A stretch of 59,878 nucleotides of DNA from Neolewinella marina (GTDB taxonomy: Bacteria; Bacteroidota; Bacteroidia; Chitinophagales; Saprospiraceae): positions 1-59,878 of the forward strand of contig NZ_PDLO01000012.1 in assembly GCF_002631205.1 (NCBI RefSeq), given 5' to 3'. How positions within the stretch are numbered: position 1 is the stretch's first letter; every line of letters begins with the position of its first letter. The notes beneath the pieces were generated by a model that was not told the origin of the DNA, did no database searches, and saw only the letters and a list, made by a program, of their open reading frames with translations. Shown in pieces: positions 7,610 through 16,908 of the stretch. The position numbers and the translations under genes are program-made.

Positions 7610-9997
7610 TCACAGGGCCACCGCGTTGGTGCCGCCGCTCAGGGGGGTGGTGGTACCCTCCCAGATAAATTCGCCGGTCACTCCCTCCGGCAGGGTGACG
7701 GTGGCGCGGCCGGCGTCCAGATCGTAGTCCACCGCGATGGTCCCCGCCGGGTGGGGCATCTCGCCGCCGATCTTCCGCAAAGCGCCCAGGTGGGGCTCGA
7801 TGCGTACCGTACGGAAGTGGGGGGAGGCCGAGTCGATGCCGAGCACGGTGCGGTAGAGCTCCACGTTGGGGCTCGACCCCCAGGCGTGGCAGTCCGAGCG
7901 GGCCCCGGCCACGTTCGAGTCCTCCGCCCAGGTGGTCAGGCCCAGGTCCAAGTTGGTGCGCCAGACGTCGAGCCAGCTGAGGTAATCGTCGCCGCGGCCC
8001 GCCCGCACCAGGGCCCGGTGCAGGTAGTAGCGGAAATAGATAGAGGCGGGAGATAACCCCTCCCCGGTGAGCAGTCGGTCGGCCAGGCGGGGCATTTCCT
8101 CCTCACCTACCAGGCCCGCCAGGATGGCCAGGGTATTGGCGTGCTGGGAGTAGGTGTCGTGTTCCGGCGTATCGGCGTATAGTCCGCGGCCGGCATTCCA
8201 GTACTTGGCCTGGATGGTGGTGGCCAGCTGTTCGGCCCGATTGCGGTACTGCTCCGCGAAGGCCGCCATGCCCAGCTCCCGTTCCAGGGCCTCGGCGTTC
8301 TGGTAGGCCAGCAGCAGCTGGAGGTCGAGGATGGCCGACTGCCCCCGGGGTCCCATGGGAGGGATGCCGCGGGGCCACTCCTCCACCCAGTCGGTGAAGG
8401 ACCAGTTGGGCAAGTTGACCAGCGAGCCGTCGGCCGCCTGGAAACCGGCGAAGTAGTCCATCACCTGCCGGGCCCCGAAGAGCTGTTCCTGGACGAATTC
8501 ACGGTCGGCCCCGTACATCATGTAATCTCGCAGCATCCCCACGTACCAGAGGGAGAAGGGGGCGATGATCTGCTTGATGTTCGTGGGGTAACGGCTCAGG
8601 GTGACGCCCTCGGGTTGCCGCGACTGGTGCATGAGGTTCAGGGCGTTCTTCACCAGGCGGTCGTCGCCGGTGTTGTAGAGGGTTACCATGGCCTGGATGC
8701 GGGTATCGCCGATGTACTGCAGCTGCTCCCAGTAGGGGCAGTCCATATAGGTATCCATGGCGCAGAGGCGGGCCGTGCGCCAGCCCACGTCGAGCAGGGC
8801 CTCCACGGCGGGGTCCGCCCCCGTCAGCCGGGCCCGCCGCTCGAAGGGGTAGCCGACCGCCTCGGCCGTGATGTCCTCGATGACCAGCGGATCGTCGGCG
8901 GTGCGGATGGCCACCTCCACGTAGCGGTAGGTGCGGTAGGACAGCGGGGTAAACACCTGCCGGGGGGAGCCGTCGGTGAAGAGGCTGTCCTGGCGGCCCA
9001 GGATGACCTTCCCATCGATGTCGTTGCGGTTGTTCTTGGTGCGCAGGTCCTCCTCGTAGAGCGCTTCGGCGTAGGTAAGTACCACTCGCCCCCCGGCTCC
9101 GCCACGGAAGGTGAAGGTGGGGTAGGCGTTGGTGAGGTACGACTGGTCGAGCAGCAGGGTGGCCGTGGTCCGGGGGGGTACCACCAGGGGTACCGGCCGG
9201 GCCGGGAATCCCGCCGGCGGGGTCACCCCGCTGGCCCGCCGCACGGCGGCGAAGCGCTCCGCCGTCCGCCCCATTTGGGGCAGCAGGGAGGGCTGCAGCC
9301 GCCAGGGTTCGCGGGCGTCCATGCCCACGCTGTTGCGCGGCACCCCGTAGGAAACGACGCGGGCGGGTACCCAGCTGGTCGGGTCGGCGGTGCGGGGGTC
9401 CACGCGGCGGGCCATCTCCACCCAGTCGCCGGGGCCGGCCACGTAGTAGCCGTACATGCCGATCATGTCCGGGCGGGGGCCGTAGACGCTCACCGGTACC
9501 GGTCGGAAGCTGTCGTCCTGCAGGTAGGCCCAGCTGGTATCGGTATTGACCCGGGCCGACTGGGGCGTGGCCCCCTGCACGATCAGGCCAGTCATGTAGG
9601 TGATCTGGGCTTCCTGCCGGTAGTCGCCGGCGTTCCAGACCCGGGCGACCAGGGTATTGGTGCCCGGCTGCAGGAAGGGCGCCAGGTCAAGGCGGTCGTA
9701 GTTCCAGTGGTCCAGGTCGCCCTTGGCGGGGCCCCGGGCGGCGAGTTCACCGTTCACGAAGAGGGCGTATTGGTTGTCGGCCGAGAGGAATACGGGAAAG
9801 GAGTCGACGGCGGCGGCCAATTCAATGCGTTTGCCAAAATAGTGGACGCCGTAAGCTTCCGCGTCGCCCGTCGGCTGGGTGATCCAGGCGGCGGGCCACG
9901 GCTGTTGCAGGAACTCCGGGGCCACCTTCTGGGCGGTAGCCCGGTGGGGGATCAGCAGGGCCAGGAGCAGGAAGCAGCAAAGACAGGTCGGGCGCAT
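7610..9997 (-). CDS. Alpha-L-rhamnosidase-type glycoside hydrolase (GH78-like), secreted
   Basis: 795 aa with a Sec signal peptide ending near RATAQ. An N-terminal beta-sandwich region (PWPAAWITQP, LSADNQYALFVNGELAARGP) is followed by an (alpha/alpha)6 barrel with the rhamnosidase signature MDTYMDCPYWEQLQYIGDTR and the Bac_rhamnosid C-terminal region ending in DYDLDAGRATVTLPEGV. The enzyme is expected to remove terminal alpha-L-rhamnose from oligosaccharides in the periplasm or outside. GH78 is the best fit; related families with the same fold, such as GH106-like enzymes, are less likely because of the DCPYWE segment. It lies just upstream of the sulfatase/SusCD locus but on the opposite strand, and could work on the same glycan. 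Confidence 0.88.
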   Translation of the reverse strand: MRPTCLCCFLLLALLIPHRATAQKVAPEFLQQPWPAAWITQPTGDAEAYGVHYFGKRIELAAAVDSFPVFLSADNQYALFVNGELAARGPAKGDLDHWNYDRLDLAPFLQPGTNTLVARVWNAGDYRQEAQITYMTGLIVQGATPQSARVNTDTSWAYLQDDSFRPVPVSVYGPRPDMIGMYGYYVAGPGDWVEMARRVDPRTADPTSWVPARVVSYGVPRNSVGMDAREPWRLQPSLLPQMGRTAERFAAVRRASGVTPPAGFPARPVPLVVPPRTTATLLLDQSYLTNAYPTFTFRGGAGGRVVLTYAEALYEEDLRTKNNRNDIDGKVILGRQDSLFTDGSPRQVFTPLSYRTYRYVEVAIRTADDPLVIEDITAEAVGYPFERRARLTGADPAVEALLDVGWRTARLCAMDTYMDCPYWEQLQYIGDTRIQAMVTLYNTGDDRLVKNALNLMHQSRQPEGVTLSRYPTNIKQIIAPFSLWYVGMLRDYMMYGADREFVQEQLFGARQVMDYFAGFQAADGSLVNLPNWSFTDWVEEWPRGIPPMGPRGQSAILDLQLLLAYQNAEALERELGMAAFAEQYRNRAEQLATTIQAKYWNAGRGLYADTPEHDTYSQHANTLAILAGLVGEEEMPRLADRLLTGEGLSPASIYFRYYLHRALVRAGRGDDYLSWLDVWRTNLDLGLTTWAEDSNVAGARSDCHAWGSSPNVELYRTVLGIDSASPHFRTVRIEPHLGALRKIGGEMPHPAGTIAVDYDLDAGRATVTLPEGVTGEFIWEGTTTPLSGGTNAVAL

Positions 9998-10053
9998 CGG
10001 CGGGGGGATTGGGTTGCCCTAAAGTAGGACGCGCGCCGGCAATCTCCAGCCCG

Positions 10054-11034
10054 TTACTTCAGCGATGCCTGGAAATGCTGGATGCGCGAATCCACCGGTT
10101 CCAGGGTACGCAGGTAAGCGTAGATGGCGCGCAGGTCTTCCTCCTTCATCTGGCTGTACATCATCCAGGGCATGATGGTCTGGGGATCACCGTCGCCGAC
10201 GGCGGGGGACTGGTAACTGGAGTCGCGGTACTGCTTGAACCGGGCCACGAACTGATCTTCCGTCCAGTTCCCGAGGCCACTTGGGTGGGGGGTCAGGTTT
10301 GCCGAGGTGACGGTCGATCGGTTGGGGAGGGGAAAGACGGTGCCGCCGGCGTAGGGCTTACCGGTGATCTGCCCCCCCTCCTGCTTGGTATGGCACTCCG
10401 CGCAGGCGGCGATATTGACCAGGTATTCCCCGTAGCGGACGCGGTCCGCCGGGTCGGGCGGATCCGACAGTTGGGGGTTCTGCGGGATGGTGTTGATGAT
10501 GAAGTTCATCGGAAAATCGGAGCGGGAGGGCTCAGGCACATAGTCGATGGGGGGCAGGGTGCGCAGGTAGGCGATCACGGCGTGGATGTCCTCCTCGGCG
10601 GCCTTGCCGTAGGCCGGATACGGCATGATGGGGAACAGGGCGCGCCCGTCCCGACTTACCCCGGAGGTGATGGCGCGGAAGATCTCGCCGTCTGTCCAGT
10701 CGCCGAGGTGGGCGGGGGTCAGGTTGGCGGATACATAGCGCCCCGGCAGGCCCATTTGCTGGTCGAATATTTCCCCACCCCGACCGAGGGAATGTGGAAC
10801 CAGGGGGGCGGCGTACTGCGACCAGTCGCGGGGGGAGTGGCAGTCGGTGCACGACATGACGTAGTTGGCCAGATACTCCCCGCGGGCGACGCGCTCGGGG
10901 GTGAGTTCCACCTTCAGGTCCGGGGCCGGGTCGACGGCGGGCAGCGCCGTTGATACGTAAATCAATACCCCGGTGACCACGACGAGGAGGCCAGCCAGAA
11001 GGTAGAGTCCGATTTTGAGAATTTTCTTGCTCAT
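10054..11034 (-). CDS. Diheme cytochrome c, membrane-anchored
   Basis: 326 aa. One N-terminal membrane helix (LYLLAGLLVVVTGVLIYV) anchors it in the inner membrane with the rest in the periplasm. Two CxxCH heme sites are visible, CTDCH in the first domain and CAECH in the second. Each domain has an IMPYPAYG / IMPWMMYS segment with a Met that may be the distal heme ligand, so this is a duplicated cytochrome c fold. It resembles the cytochrome subunits of periplasmic dehydrogenases (alcohol, gluconate or thiosulfate type), but no dehydrogenase gene is next to it, so the electron donor is unknown. It is transcribed away from the hybrid regulator gene. Confidence 0.9.
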   Translation of the reverse strand: MSKKILKIGLYLLAGLLVVVTGVLIYVSTALPAVDPAPDLKVELTPERVARGEYLANYVMSCTDCHSPRDWSQYAAPLVPHSLGRGGEIFDQQMGLPGRYVSANLTPAHLGDWTDGEIFRAITSGVSRDGRALFPIMPYPAYGKAAEEDIHAVIAYLRTLPPIDYVPEPSRSDFPMNFIINTIPQNPQLSDPPDPADRVRYGEYLVNIAACAECHTKQEGGQITGKPYAGGTVFPLPNRSTVTSANLTPHPSGLGNWTEDQFVARFKQYRDSSYQSPAVGDGDPQTIMPWMMYSQMKEEDLRAIYAYLRTLEPVDSRIQHFQASLK

Positions 11035-11306
11035 AGTGTGTGTGAGTGGGTGAATACAATCGCCGGTAGGCCTGCAGGGGGGTGCAGGGCCGGGGCGGAT
11101 AACTGAATGGGTATTCAGGCGGGGCGGTCTTAAGGGGGAAGTACCCGAAAATTAAGGAATTGGCAGGAGGGATGCAAGGGCTGTTCCACGGGGTTTTTGG
11201 CACCGGCGCGTGGCGACGGAAATTCCGCCTGGTCTGGAAGGAGCGAAATAAGCTATCACCAAAGTTGTATCTTCCCTATCCGGGTACGCCCCGCCAAAGT
11301 CGTTGC

Positions 11307-14300
11307 ATGCCACTTGTTTACCGCCCGGTTGTGGGGTTCATCCTGCTGTGCCTGATCGCGTTCGCCCCGCGGCTGGACGCCCAGCTCAGCAAGCAGATCC
11401 ACTTCAAGAATATCTCAACGCGGGAGGGACTTTCCTTCCCCCGGGTGACGTGCATCCTGCAGGACCGCAAGGGGTTCATCTGGGTGGGTACCCACCTGGG
11501 ACTGAACCGCTACGACAGCCGGCAGGTAGCCGTTCACCTGGCGGACCCGGCCGACAGCACCCGCCTGTCCAATGATGAGATCACGGCCCTGTACGAAGAC
11601 GGGCAGGACCAGCTGTGGGTGGGGACCGAGGTAGGGCTGAACGTCTACGACCGCCACACCTCAAGGTTCCGGCGCTTCGCCCATCCGGCGCTGCGCGCCG
11701 GGGCCATCAACGCAATTTCCGGGGACCATCGGGGGCGGGTATTCGTGGTTACCGACCGCGTGCTGCTGCAGTTGAACGAACAACTGCAGGTGGTCCGGGA
11801 AACCCGGTTGGAGGACCTATCCTCGGCTCCCGGGATGGAGGCCATGACCGCCCTCCACGTCGATGACCAGCGGAACGTCTGGATCAATACGAACCTGGGC
11901 CTGCGGCGGTACGAACCGGAAGCGGGGCGGCTGACCGATCCCCTGGGCGACGACTTCCGCCGCGAGCCGGGGGTAATCGAGTTCGTATCTACCATCTACG
12001 TGGATTCAGCGGACCGCATCTGGGTCAGTGACCGGGGCAATGGCCTGCGGTACTACGACCCCGGCCACCGGGAATGGACGGTAGTAGCGGGCCTCAGCTC
12101 CCGCTACATCAACGGGGTCATCGAGGACCGGGAGGGGCGGATCTGGGTGTGCACCGGGCGCAACGGGCTGAACATCCTGGATCCCGCCACGGGGGCCGTA
12201 GAGGTGATGCTGTACGGAGATCAGCCGGAGAGCAATTTCGTCACCAACTCCCTTTCCTGCATTTACGCGGACAACAACGGGGGCATCTGGATCGGCACCT
12301 TCACGAGTGGCCTGGAGTACTACCACCAGCACCAGATGCGCTACAACCTGTTTTTCCCGAAGGGAGAAAACAACGGGATCAACAGCAACTACATCACCTC
12401 CTTCGCCCCGACCAAAAATAACGACCTGTGGGTAGGGGCCGGCGAGGAAGGCCTGCTGTTCTACGACCGGAGCGCGGACCGGTTTGAGAAGTTCACGCCC
12501 ACCGATTCCGACTCACTGAACCTGGGCACGCGCAAGGAAAACAATTACATCATCAGCCTGCTGCTCACGGAAGCGGAGGACCACCTCCTGATTGGCACCC
12601 TCAGCGGATTTTACGACTACCACCTCGCCACTGGCCGTTGGAAATACTTCCACCACTCCAACCGCAGCAAGAAACTGCGGCCCGGCAGCCTGGTCAGTTC
12701 CATGGTCCAGGACGGCGATACCATCTACCTGTCCAACCTGGACGGCCTGCAGATCTATGACCTCAAGACCGGGGGGCTGGAAAACTACCCCCTGCCCAAT
12801 CCCGAGCCCGAACACATGGTCACCGCGCTGGTCCACAACGACAGCGTGGTCTACCTCTCTACCCGTTCGGGGACCCTCTACGTATTTTCCAAACGGGAAC
12901 GCAGCCTGCGCCGCCACGCCTTCCCCGCCGACCAACCGCAGCCCACCAACCTTACCACCCTCTACCTCGACACCCGCAACCGGCTGATCATCTGCTCGGA
13001 CCACCAGGGGCAGATCCGCTACAGCCCGGACCTCACCACCTACGAAAAGCTGAGCGGGCTGGTCGCGGACAAGCATCTGACGGTGATGGCCGTGTGCGAA
13101 GACCCTACGGAGGGCTACTGGCTGGCCACGAACCAGGGGCTGGTGCAGGTCGACGAACAGTGGAAGGTGCGCAACGTGCTCGACCACAATGAGGGATTTC
13201 AGCCCACCTACTTCAGTCGGAATGGACTGGCCACCACCCCCGGGGGGGAAGTCGTCGTAGGGGGCAACAGCGGCATGTACGCTTTCGACCCGCGCAACCT
13301 CCTCGCCGCGCCCCCGCCGAACGCCCAGGTGCACCTTACGGATTTCCTGCTGATGAACCGGTCGGCGGTGGAGTCGGAGGTGGCCGGGTTCCGCGTACCG
13401 GGGGACCTGATGTACCTCGACGGACTGCGCCTGCCGGTCTACCAGAACCTGGTCACTTTCGAGTACACCGCCCTGGATTACCACAACCCCTCGCGGCTGA
13501 ACTACGCCTACCGCCTCCACCCCTACGAGAAGGAGTGGAACTACGTGGGCAACCGCAATTACGCCACCTACCGCGACCTGCCCGCCGGGGCGTACAACTT
13601 CGAGGTAAGGTACCTGGCCCCGGACGGGACCTTCACCGACCAGACGGCCAGCCTTTCCCTGTACATGCCCCCGAAACCCTGGCAGAGCGGCTGGGCCTAC
13701 CTGGGGTACGGCATCGTACTTTTCCTCCTGGCCCGCCAGTTTTTCCTCTACCGCCGCAACCGGCGCCGGCTGTGGAAGGAGGTGGCAGTGCAGCGGATCC
13801 AGCGGGAGAAAATGGAGGAGTTGTACAACTTCAAGATCGACTTCTTCACCCAGATCACCCACGAACTCCGGACGCCCCTGACCCTGATCATCGGGCCGCT
13901 GGAAGAGATCATCAGCCGGCGGGGAGGGGGCGGGGAAGGCCGGTTGCTGAGGCTCATCCACCGCAACACCCACAAACTCCTCCACCGCGTCAACCAGATT
14001 CTGGACTTCAGGAAAATAGAGCAATCCGACATGAAAGTATTTGCGAAAAAAGGGAACATCGTAGCCTTTGCCGAAGACACCCTGTACAGCTTCCTGGGGA
14101 TGGCGGAGGAGAAAGGGATAGCCCTCCACTTCGAGACGAATATGGAGAAGTACCCCTACGTACTCTTCGACCGGGACATCCTGGAAAAAATCCTCGTCAA
14201 CCTGGTGGCCAACGCCGTGAAGTTTACGGACCGCGGCAGCGTATCCGTAGAAGTGATGGAGCCGGAGCACGCCCCCCACCCCACCCACTTCACCATCCGG

Positions 14301-15386
14301 GTCAGGGATACCGGCCGGGGGATACTGCCCGAAAACCTCGACCAGGTATTCACCACCTTCTTCCAGGAACAGCGGGGGGAAAAGCGGCTGGGTTCAGGCC
14401 TGGGCCTCCATATGGTCAAACAGCTCACCACCCTCCACCGCGGCACGATCGAGGTGGCGTCGACCCCCGACGTGGGGACCACCTTTTCACTCACGCTGCC
14501 GAAGGCCGACCTCGACCTCATGAGCGAGGAACCCCAGCAACCCCGGGCCAGTACCGTCCCTCCGGCGGTGGCCGCCGGTGATGTCCAGGAAAACCGCACT
14601 ACGCCCCCTGCGGAAAGCAGCAAGCTGCTGGTGGTGGACGACGAGCCCGACGTGCGTGAGCTCATCGAGGAAATGTTCGCGGATACCCACACCGTGGTTA
14701 CCGCCGATTCGGGCGAACGCGCGCTGGAGCTGGCCCGGTCGGAGATGCCGGACCTCATCATCAGCGACGTCATGATGCCCGGAATGGACGGGTACGCCCT
14801 GTGCGCAACGGCCAAAGCCGATTTCCTGCTGGGCCACATCCCGATTGTCCTGCTGACCGCCCTGAACTCCACCGACCACGAAATAGAAGGGCTCCGCACC
14901 GGCGCCGACGCCTACGTAACCAAGCCCTTCCCCACCAGCCTGCTGCGGGCCCGGGTGGAGAACTTGTTGCAATCCCGCAAGCGCCTCAAGCAGTCTTTCC
15001 TCCACTCCACCCTGCTGGCCACCGACGACCTCGCGCTCAACCACGCCGACCAGGAGTTCATCGATCGGGTCATCGCCTACATCGACCAGCGGCTGGACGA
15101 CTGTACCCTCGAGGTAACCGACATCTCGGAGGCCCTGGGGATGTCGTCCTCCACCTTTTACCGCAAACTCAAGAGCCTGACGGACCTCAGCGGCAACGAA
15201 TTCATCCGCACCATCCGCCTGAAACGCGCCCTGGGGCTGCTGCAGCGGACGAAGCTGTCCATCGCCGAGGTGGGCTACCAGACGGGCTTTTCCGACCCCC
15301 GCTACTTTTCCACCTGCTTCAAGCGGCTGTACCAGATGACGCCCTCCGAATTTCAGTCGCAGCACCGCGACAAGGCACTATCGTGA
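11307..15386 (+). CDS. Hybrid two-component system sensor/regulator (HTCS)
   Basis: 1359 aa from the ATG at 11307, which gives a proper signal peptide (PVVGFILLCLIAFAPRLDAQ); the frame is open further upstream but without signal features. Order of parts: periplasmic two-component propeller repeats (VTCILQDRKGFIWVGTHLGL and many similar blades), a Y_Y_Y domain (LNYAYRLHPYEKEWNYVG), one TM (YGIVLFLLARQFFLY), HisKA with FFTQITHELRTPL (His852), an HATPase domain with DTGRGI and GSGLGLHMVK, a receiver domain with SDVMMPGMDG (phospho-acceptor Asp1154), and a C-terminal AraC-type helix-turn-helix (TFYRKLKSLTDLS, GFSDPRYFSTCFKR). HTCS proteins sense a periplasmic oligosaccharide and activate the neighbouring polysaccharide locus, here the sulfatase/SusCD genes that follow directly. 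Confidence 0.97.
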   Translation: MPLVYRPVVGFILLCLIAFAPRLDAQLSKQIHFKNISTREGLSFPRVTCILQDRKGFIWVGTHLGLNRYDSRQVAVHLADPADSTRLSNDEITALYEDGQDQLWVGTEVGLNVYDRHTSRFRRFAHPALRAGAINAISGDHRGRVFVVTDRVLLQLNEQLQVVRETRLEDLSSAPGMEAMTALHVDDQRNVWINTNLGLRRYEPEAGRLTDPLGDDFRREPGVIEFVSTIYVDSADRIWVSDRGNGLRYYDPGHREWTVVAGLSSRYINGVIEDREGRIWVCTGRNGLNILDPATGAVEVMLYGDQPESNFVTNSLSCIYADNNGGIWIGTFTSGLEYYHQHQMRYNLFFPKGENNGINSNYITSFAPTKNNDLWVGAGEEGLLFYDRSADRFEKFTPTDSDSLNLGTRKENNYIISLLLTEAEDHLLIGTLSGFYDYHLATGRWKYFHHSNRSKKLRPGSLVSSMVQDGDTIYLSNLDGLQIYDLKTGGLENYPLPNPEPEHMVTALVHNDSVVYLSTRSGTLYVFSKRERSLRRHAFPADQPQPTNLTTLYLDTRNRLIICSDHQGQIRYSPDLTTYEKLSGLVADKHLTVMAVCEDPTEGYWLATNQGLVQVDEQWKVRNVLDHNEGFQPTYFSRNGLATTPGGEVVVGGNSGMYAFDPRNLLAAPPPNAQVHLTDFLLMNRSAVESEVAGFRVPGDLMYLDGLRLPVYQNLVTFEYTALDYHNPSRLNYAYRLHPYEKEWNYVGNRNYATYRDLPAGAYNFEVRYLAPDGTFTDQTASLSLYMPPKPWQSGWAYLGYGIVLFLLARQFFLYRRNRRRLWKEVAVQRIQREKMEELYNFKIDFFTQITHELRTPLTLIIGPLEEIISRRGGGGEGRLLRLIHRNTHKLLHRVNQILDFRKIEQSDMKVFAKKGNIVAFAEDTLYSFLGMAEEKGIALHFETNMEKYPYVLFDRDILEKILVNLVANAVKFTDRGSVSVEVMEPEHAPHPTHFTIRVRDTGRGILPENLDQVFTTFFQEQRGEKRLGSGLGLHMVKQLTTLHRGTIEVASTPDVGTTFSLTLPKADLDLMSEEPQQPRASTVPPAVAAGDVQENRTTPPAESSKLLVVDDEPDVRELIEEMFADTHTVVTADSGERALELARSEMPDLIISDVMMPGMDGYALCATAKADFLLGHIPIVLLTALNSTDHEIEGLRTGADAYVTKPFPTSLLRARVENLLQSRKRLKQSFLHSTLLATDDLALNHADQEFIDRVIAYIDQRLDDCTLEVTDISEALGMSSSTFYRKLKSLTDLSGNEFIRTIRLKRALGLLQRTKLSIAEVGYQTGFSDPRYFSTCFKRLYQMTPSEFQSQHRDKALS

Positions 15387-15414
15387 CCGATATTTCAACG
15401 CATTTGACCGATAT
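15384..15414 (+). promoter_or_regulatory. Direct repeat TGACCGATAT x2, candidate HTCS binding site
   Basis: The 10-mer TGACCGATAT occurs at 15384-15393 and again, without mismatch, at 15405-15414. The spacing is 21 bp start to start, two turns of the helix, as expected for an AraC-type dimer bound to one face. The first copy overlaps the TGA stop of the HTCS gene and the second lies about 45 bp before the first sulfatase, in the position of an activator site. Assignment to the HTCS is inference. Confidence 0.55.
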
Positions 15415-15459
15415 GTAGAAGGCAAACGGGGTGCAACGGGCCGAAATTTGGAACAAAAT

Positions 15460-16857
15460 ATGGTCATGCGCACATTTGCCCCAATCTTCTTCCTCATACT
15501 GCTCTCCCTGACGGCCCAGGCCCAGGAGCGGCCACCCAACATTGTGGTCGTCTTCACCGACGACCTGGGTTACGGCGACCTCAGCTCCTTCGGTCATCCC
15601 ACCATCCGCACCCCCCACATCGACGGCATCGGCCGCCGGGGGGCCAAACTGACCAGCTTCTACGTAGGGGCCAACGTCTGCTCCCCGAGCCGGGCCGCCC
15701 TGCTCACCGGTCGCCTGCCCGTCCGCAGCGGAATGGTAGGCGAAAAACTGGGGGTACTCTTCCCCTTCTCCACGGGCGGCATGCCCCAGACGGAAGTTAC
15801 CCTGGCGGAAGCCCTCCGGGACGCCGGGTACGCCACCGGCATGGTGGGCAAGTGGCACCTGGGGCACCTGCCGGACTACCTGCCCACCCGCCACGGCTTC
15901 GACTACTACTACGGCATCCCCTACTCCAATGACATGCGGTCCAACAGCGACTCCGAAGGGCCGCTGAAGCAGCTCTACTCCACCCTCTATATGCTGGAGG
16001 GGGAGAACGTGGTGATCGAAGACGTGGACCAGCACCAGCTGACCATCGACTACACGGAAAAAGTACTCGACTACATCGACGACCACCGGCAGGAGCCCTT
16101 CTTCATGTACTACGCCCCGAACTTTCCCCACGTGCCCCTCTACGCGAGTGAAGCCTTCGAGGGCAGTACCCGCCGCGGGCTGTACGGCGACGTGGTCGAG
16201 GAACTCGACTGGAGCGTGGGGCAGATCCTCGACCGCCTGCGTCAGCACGGGCTGGAGGAAAACACCATCGTCGTGTTCACCAGCGACAACGGCCCCTGGA
16301 CTACCCAGGACGAGGAAGGGGGGTCCGCCGGTCTCCTCCGCGGCGGCAAGGGAAGCTGCTGGGAGGGGGGCATGCGGGTCCCCGCCGTGGTGCAGTGGCC
16401 GGGCACGATCCCCGGCGACCAGATCATCCAGTCGCTGGGGACCACCATGGACCTCTACACCACCCTGATCAAGGCCGGCGGCGGGCGGGTGCCTACGGAC
16501 CGCCCCGTCGACGGGAACGACCTCATGCCCGTCTGGAAGGGGGAGCAGGAGGAAGCTACGGAGACCCTTTTCTACTACCACCTCGACCAGCTCTACGCAG
16601 TACGGTCGGGCCCCTGGAAGATGCACCTCAAGTCCATCGAATCCTACAGCAACGTGACCCTCTACACTCGTCCCCAGCTGTACCACCTCGACCACGACCC
16701 CAGTGAGCAGTACGAAGTGAGCGCCCGCCACGGCGACGTGGTGCGCAGGCTGCGCGAACTGGTGCGGCAGCACGAGGAGGAAATGGAAGAGGTCCGGCCC
16801 ATCTTCGACGACATCAATGATCCGGCCCGCGCGGTACTGTCGCAACTCGGCTTCTGA
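15460..16857 (+). CDS. Type-I (S1) sulfatase, secreted
   Basis: 465 aa from the ATG at 15460; another ATG at 15466 is equally possible, while a TTG further up (15448) is unlikely. A Sec signal (FAPIFFLILLSLTAQAQ) is followed by the S1 fold: metal-binding VVFTDDLGYGDL, the formylglycine motif CSPSR within NVCSPSRAALLTGR, GKWHLGHLP, and late FTSDNGPW. The Cys of CSPSR must be oxidised to formylglycine by a maturase encoded elsewhere. It should hydrolyse a sulfate ester on a carbohydrate in the periplasm; regioselectivity cannot be read from sequence. First gene of the five-gene run downstream of the HTCS. It is similar in layout to the sulfatase at 21408, so the two are probably paralogues. Confidence 0.95.
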   Translation: MVMRTFAPIFFLILLSLTAQAQERPPNIVVVFTDDLGYGDLSSFGHPTIRTPHIDGIGRRGAKLTSFYVGANVCSPSRAALLTGRLPVRSGMVGEKLGVLFPFSTGGMPQTEVTLAEALRDAGYATGMVGKWHLGHLPDYLPTRHGFDYYYGIPYSNDMRSNSDSEGPLKQLYSTLYMLEGENVVIEDVDQHQLTIDYTEKVLDYIDDHRQEPFFMYYAPNFPHVPLYASEAFEGSTRRGLYGDVVEELDWSVGQILDRLRQHGLEENTIVVFTSDNGPWTTQDEEGGSAGLLRGGKGSCWEGGMRVPAVVQWPGTIPGDQIIQSLGTTMDLYTTLIKAGGGRVPTDRPVDGNDLMPVWKGEQEEATETLFYYHLDQLYAVRSGPWKMHLKSIESYSNVTLYTRPQLYHLDHDPSEQYEVSARHGDVVRRLRELVRQHEEEMEEVRPIFDDINDPARAVLSQLGF

Positions 16858-16908
16858 GCCTCCTAGGCCCCTCGCATTCATCAGGTTCAAACTTATCAAC
16901 TATCGATC

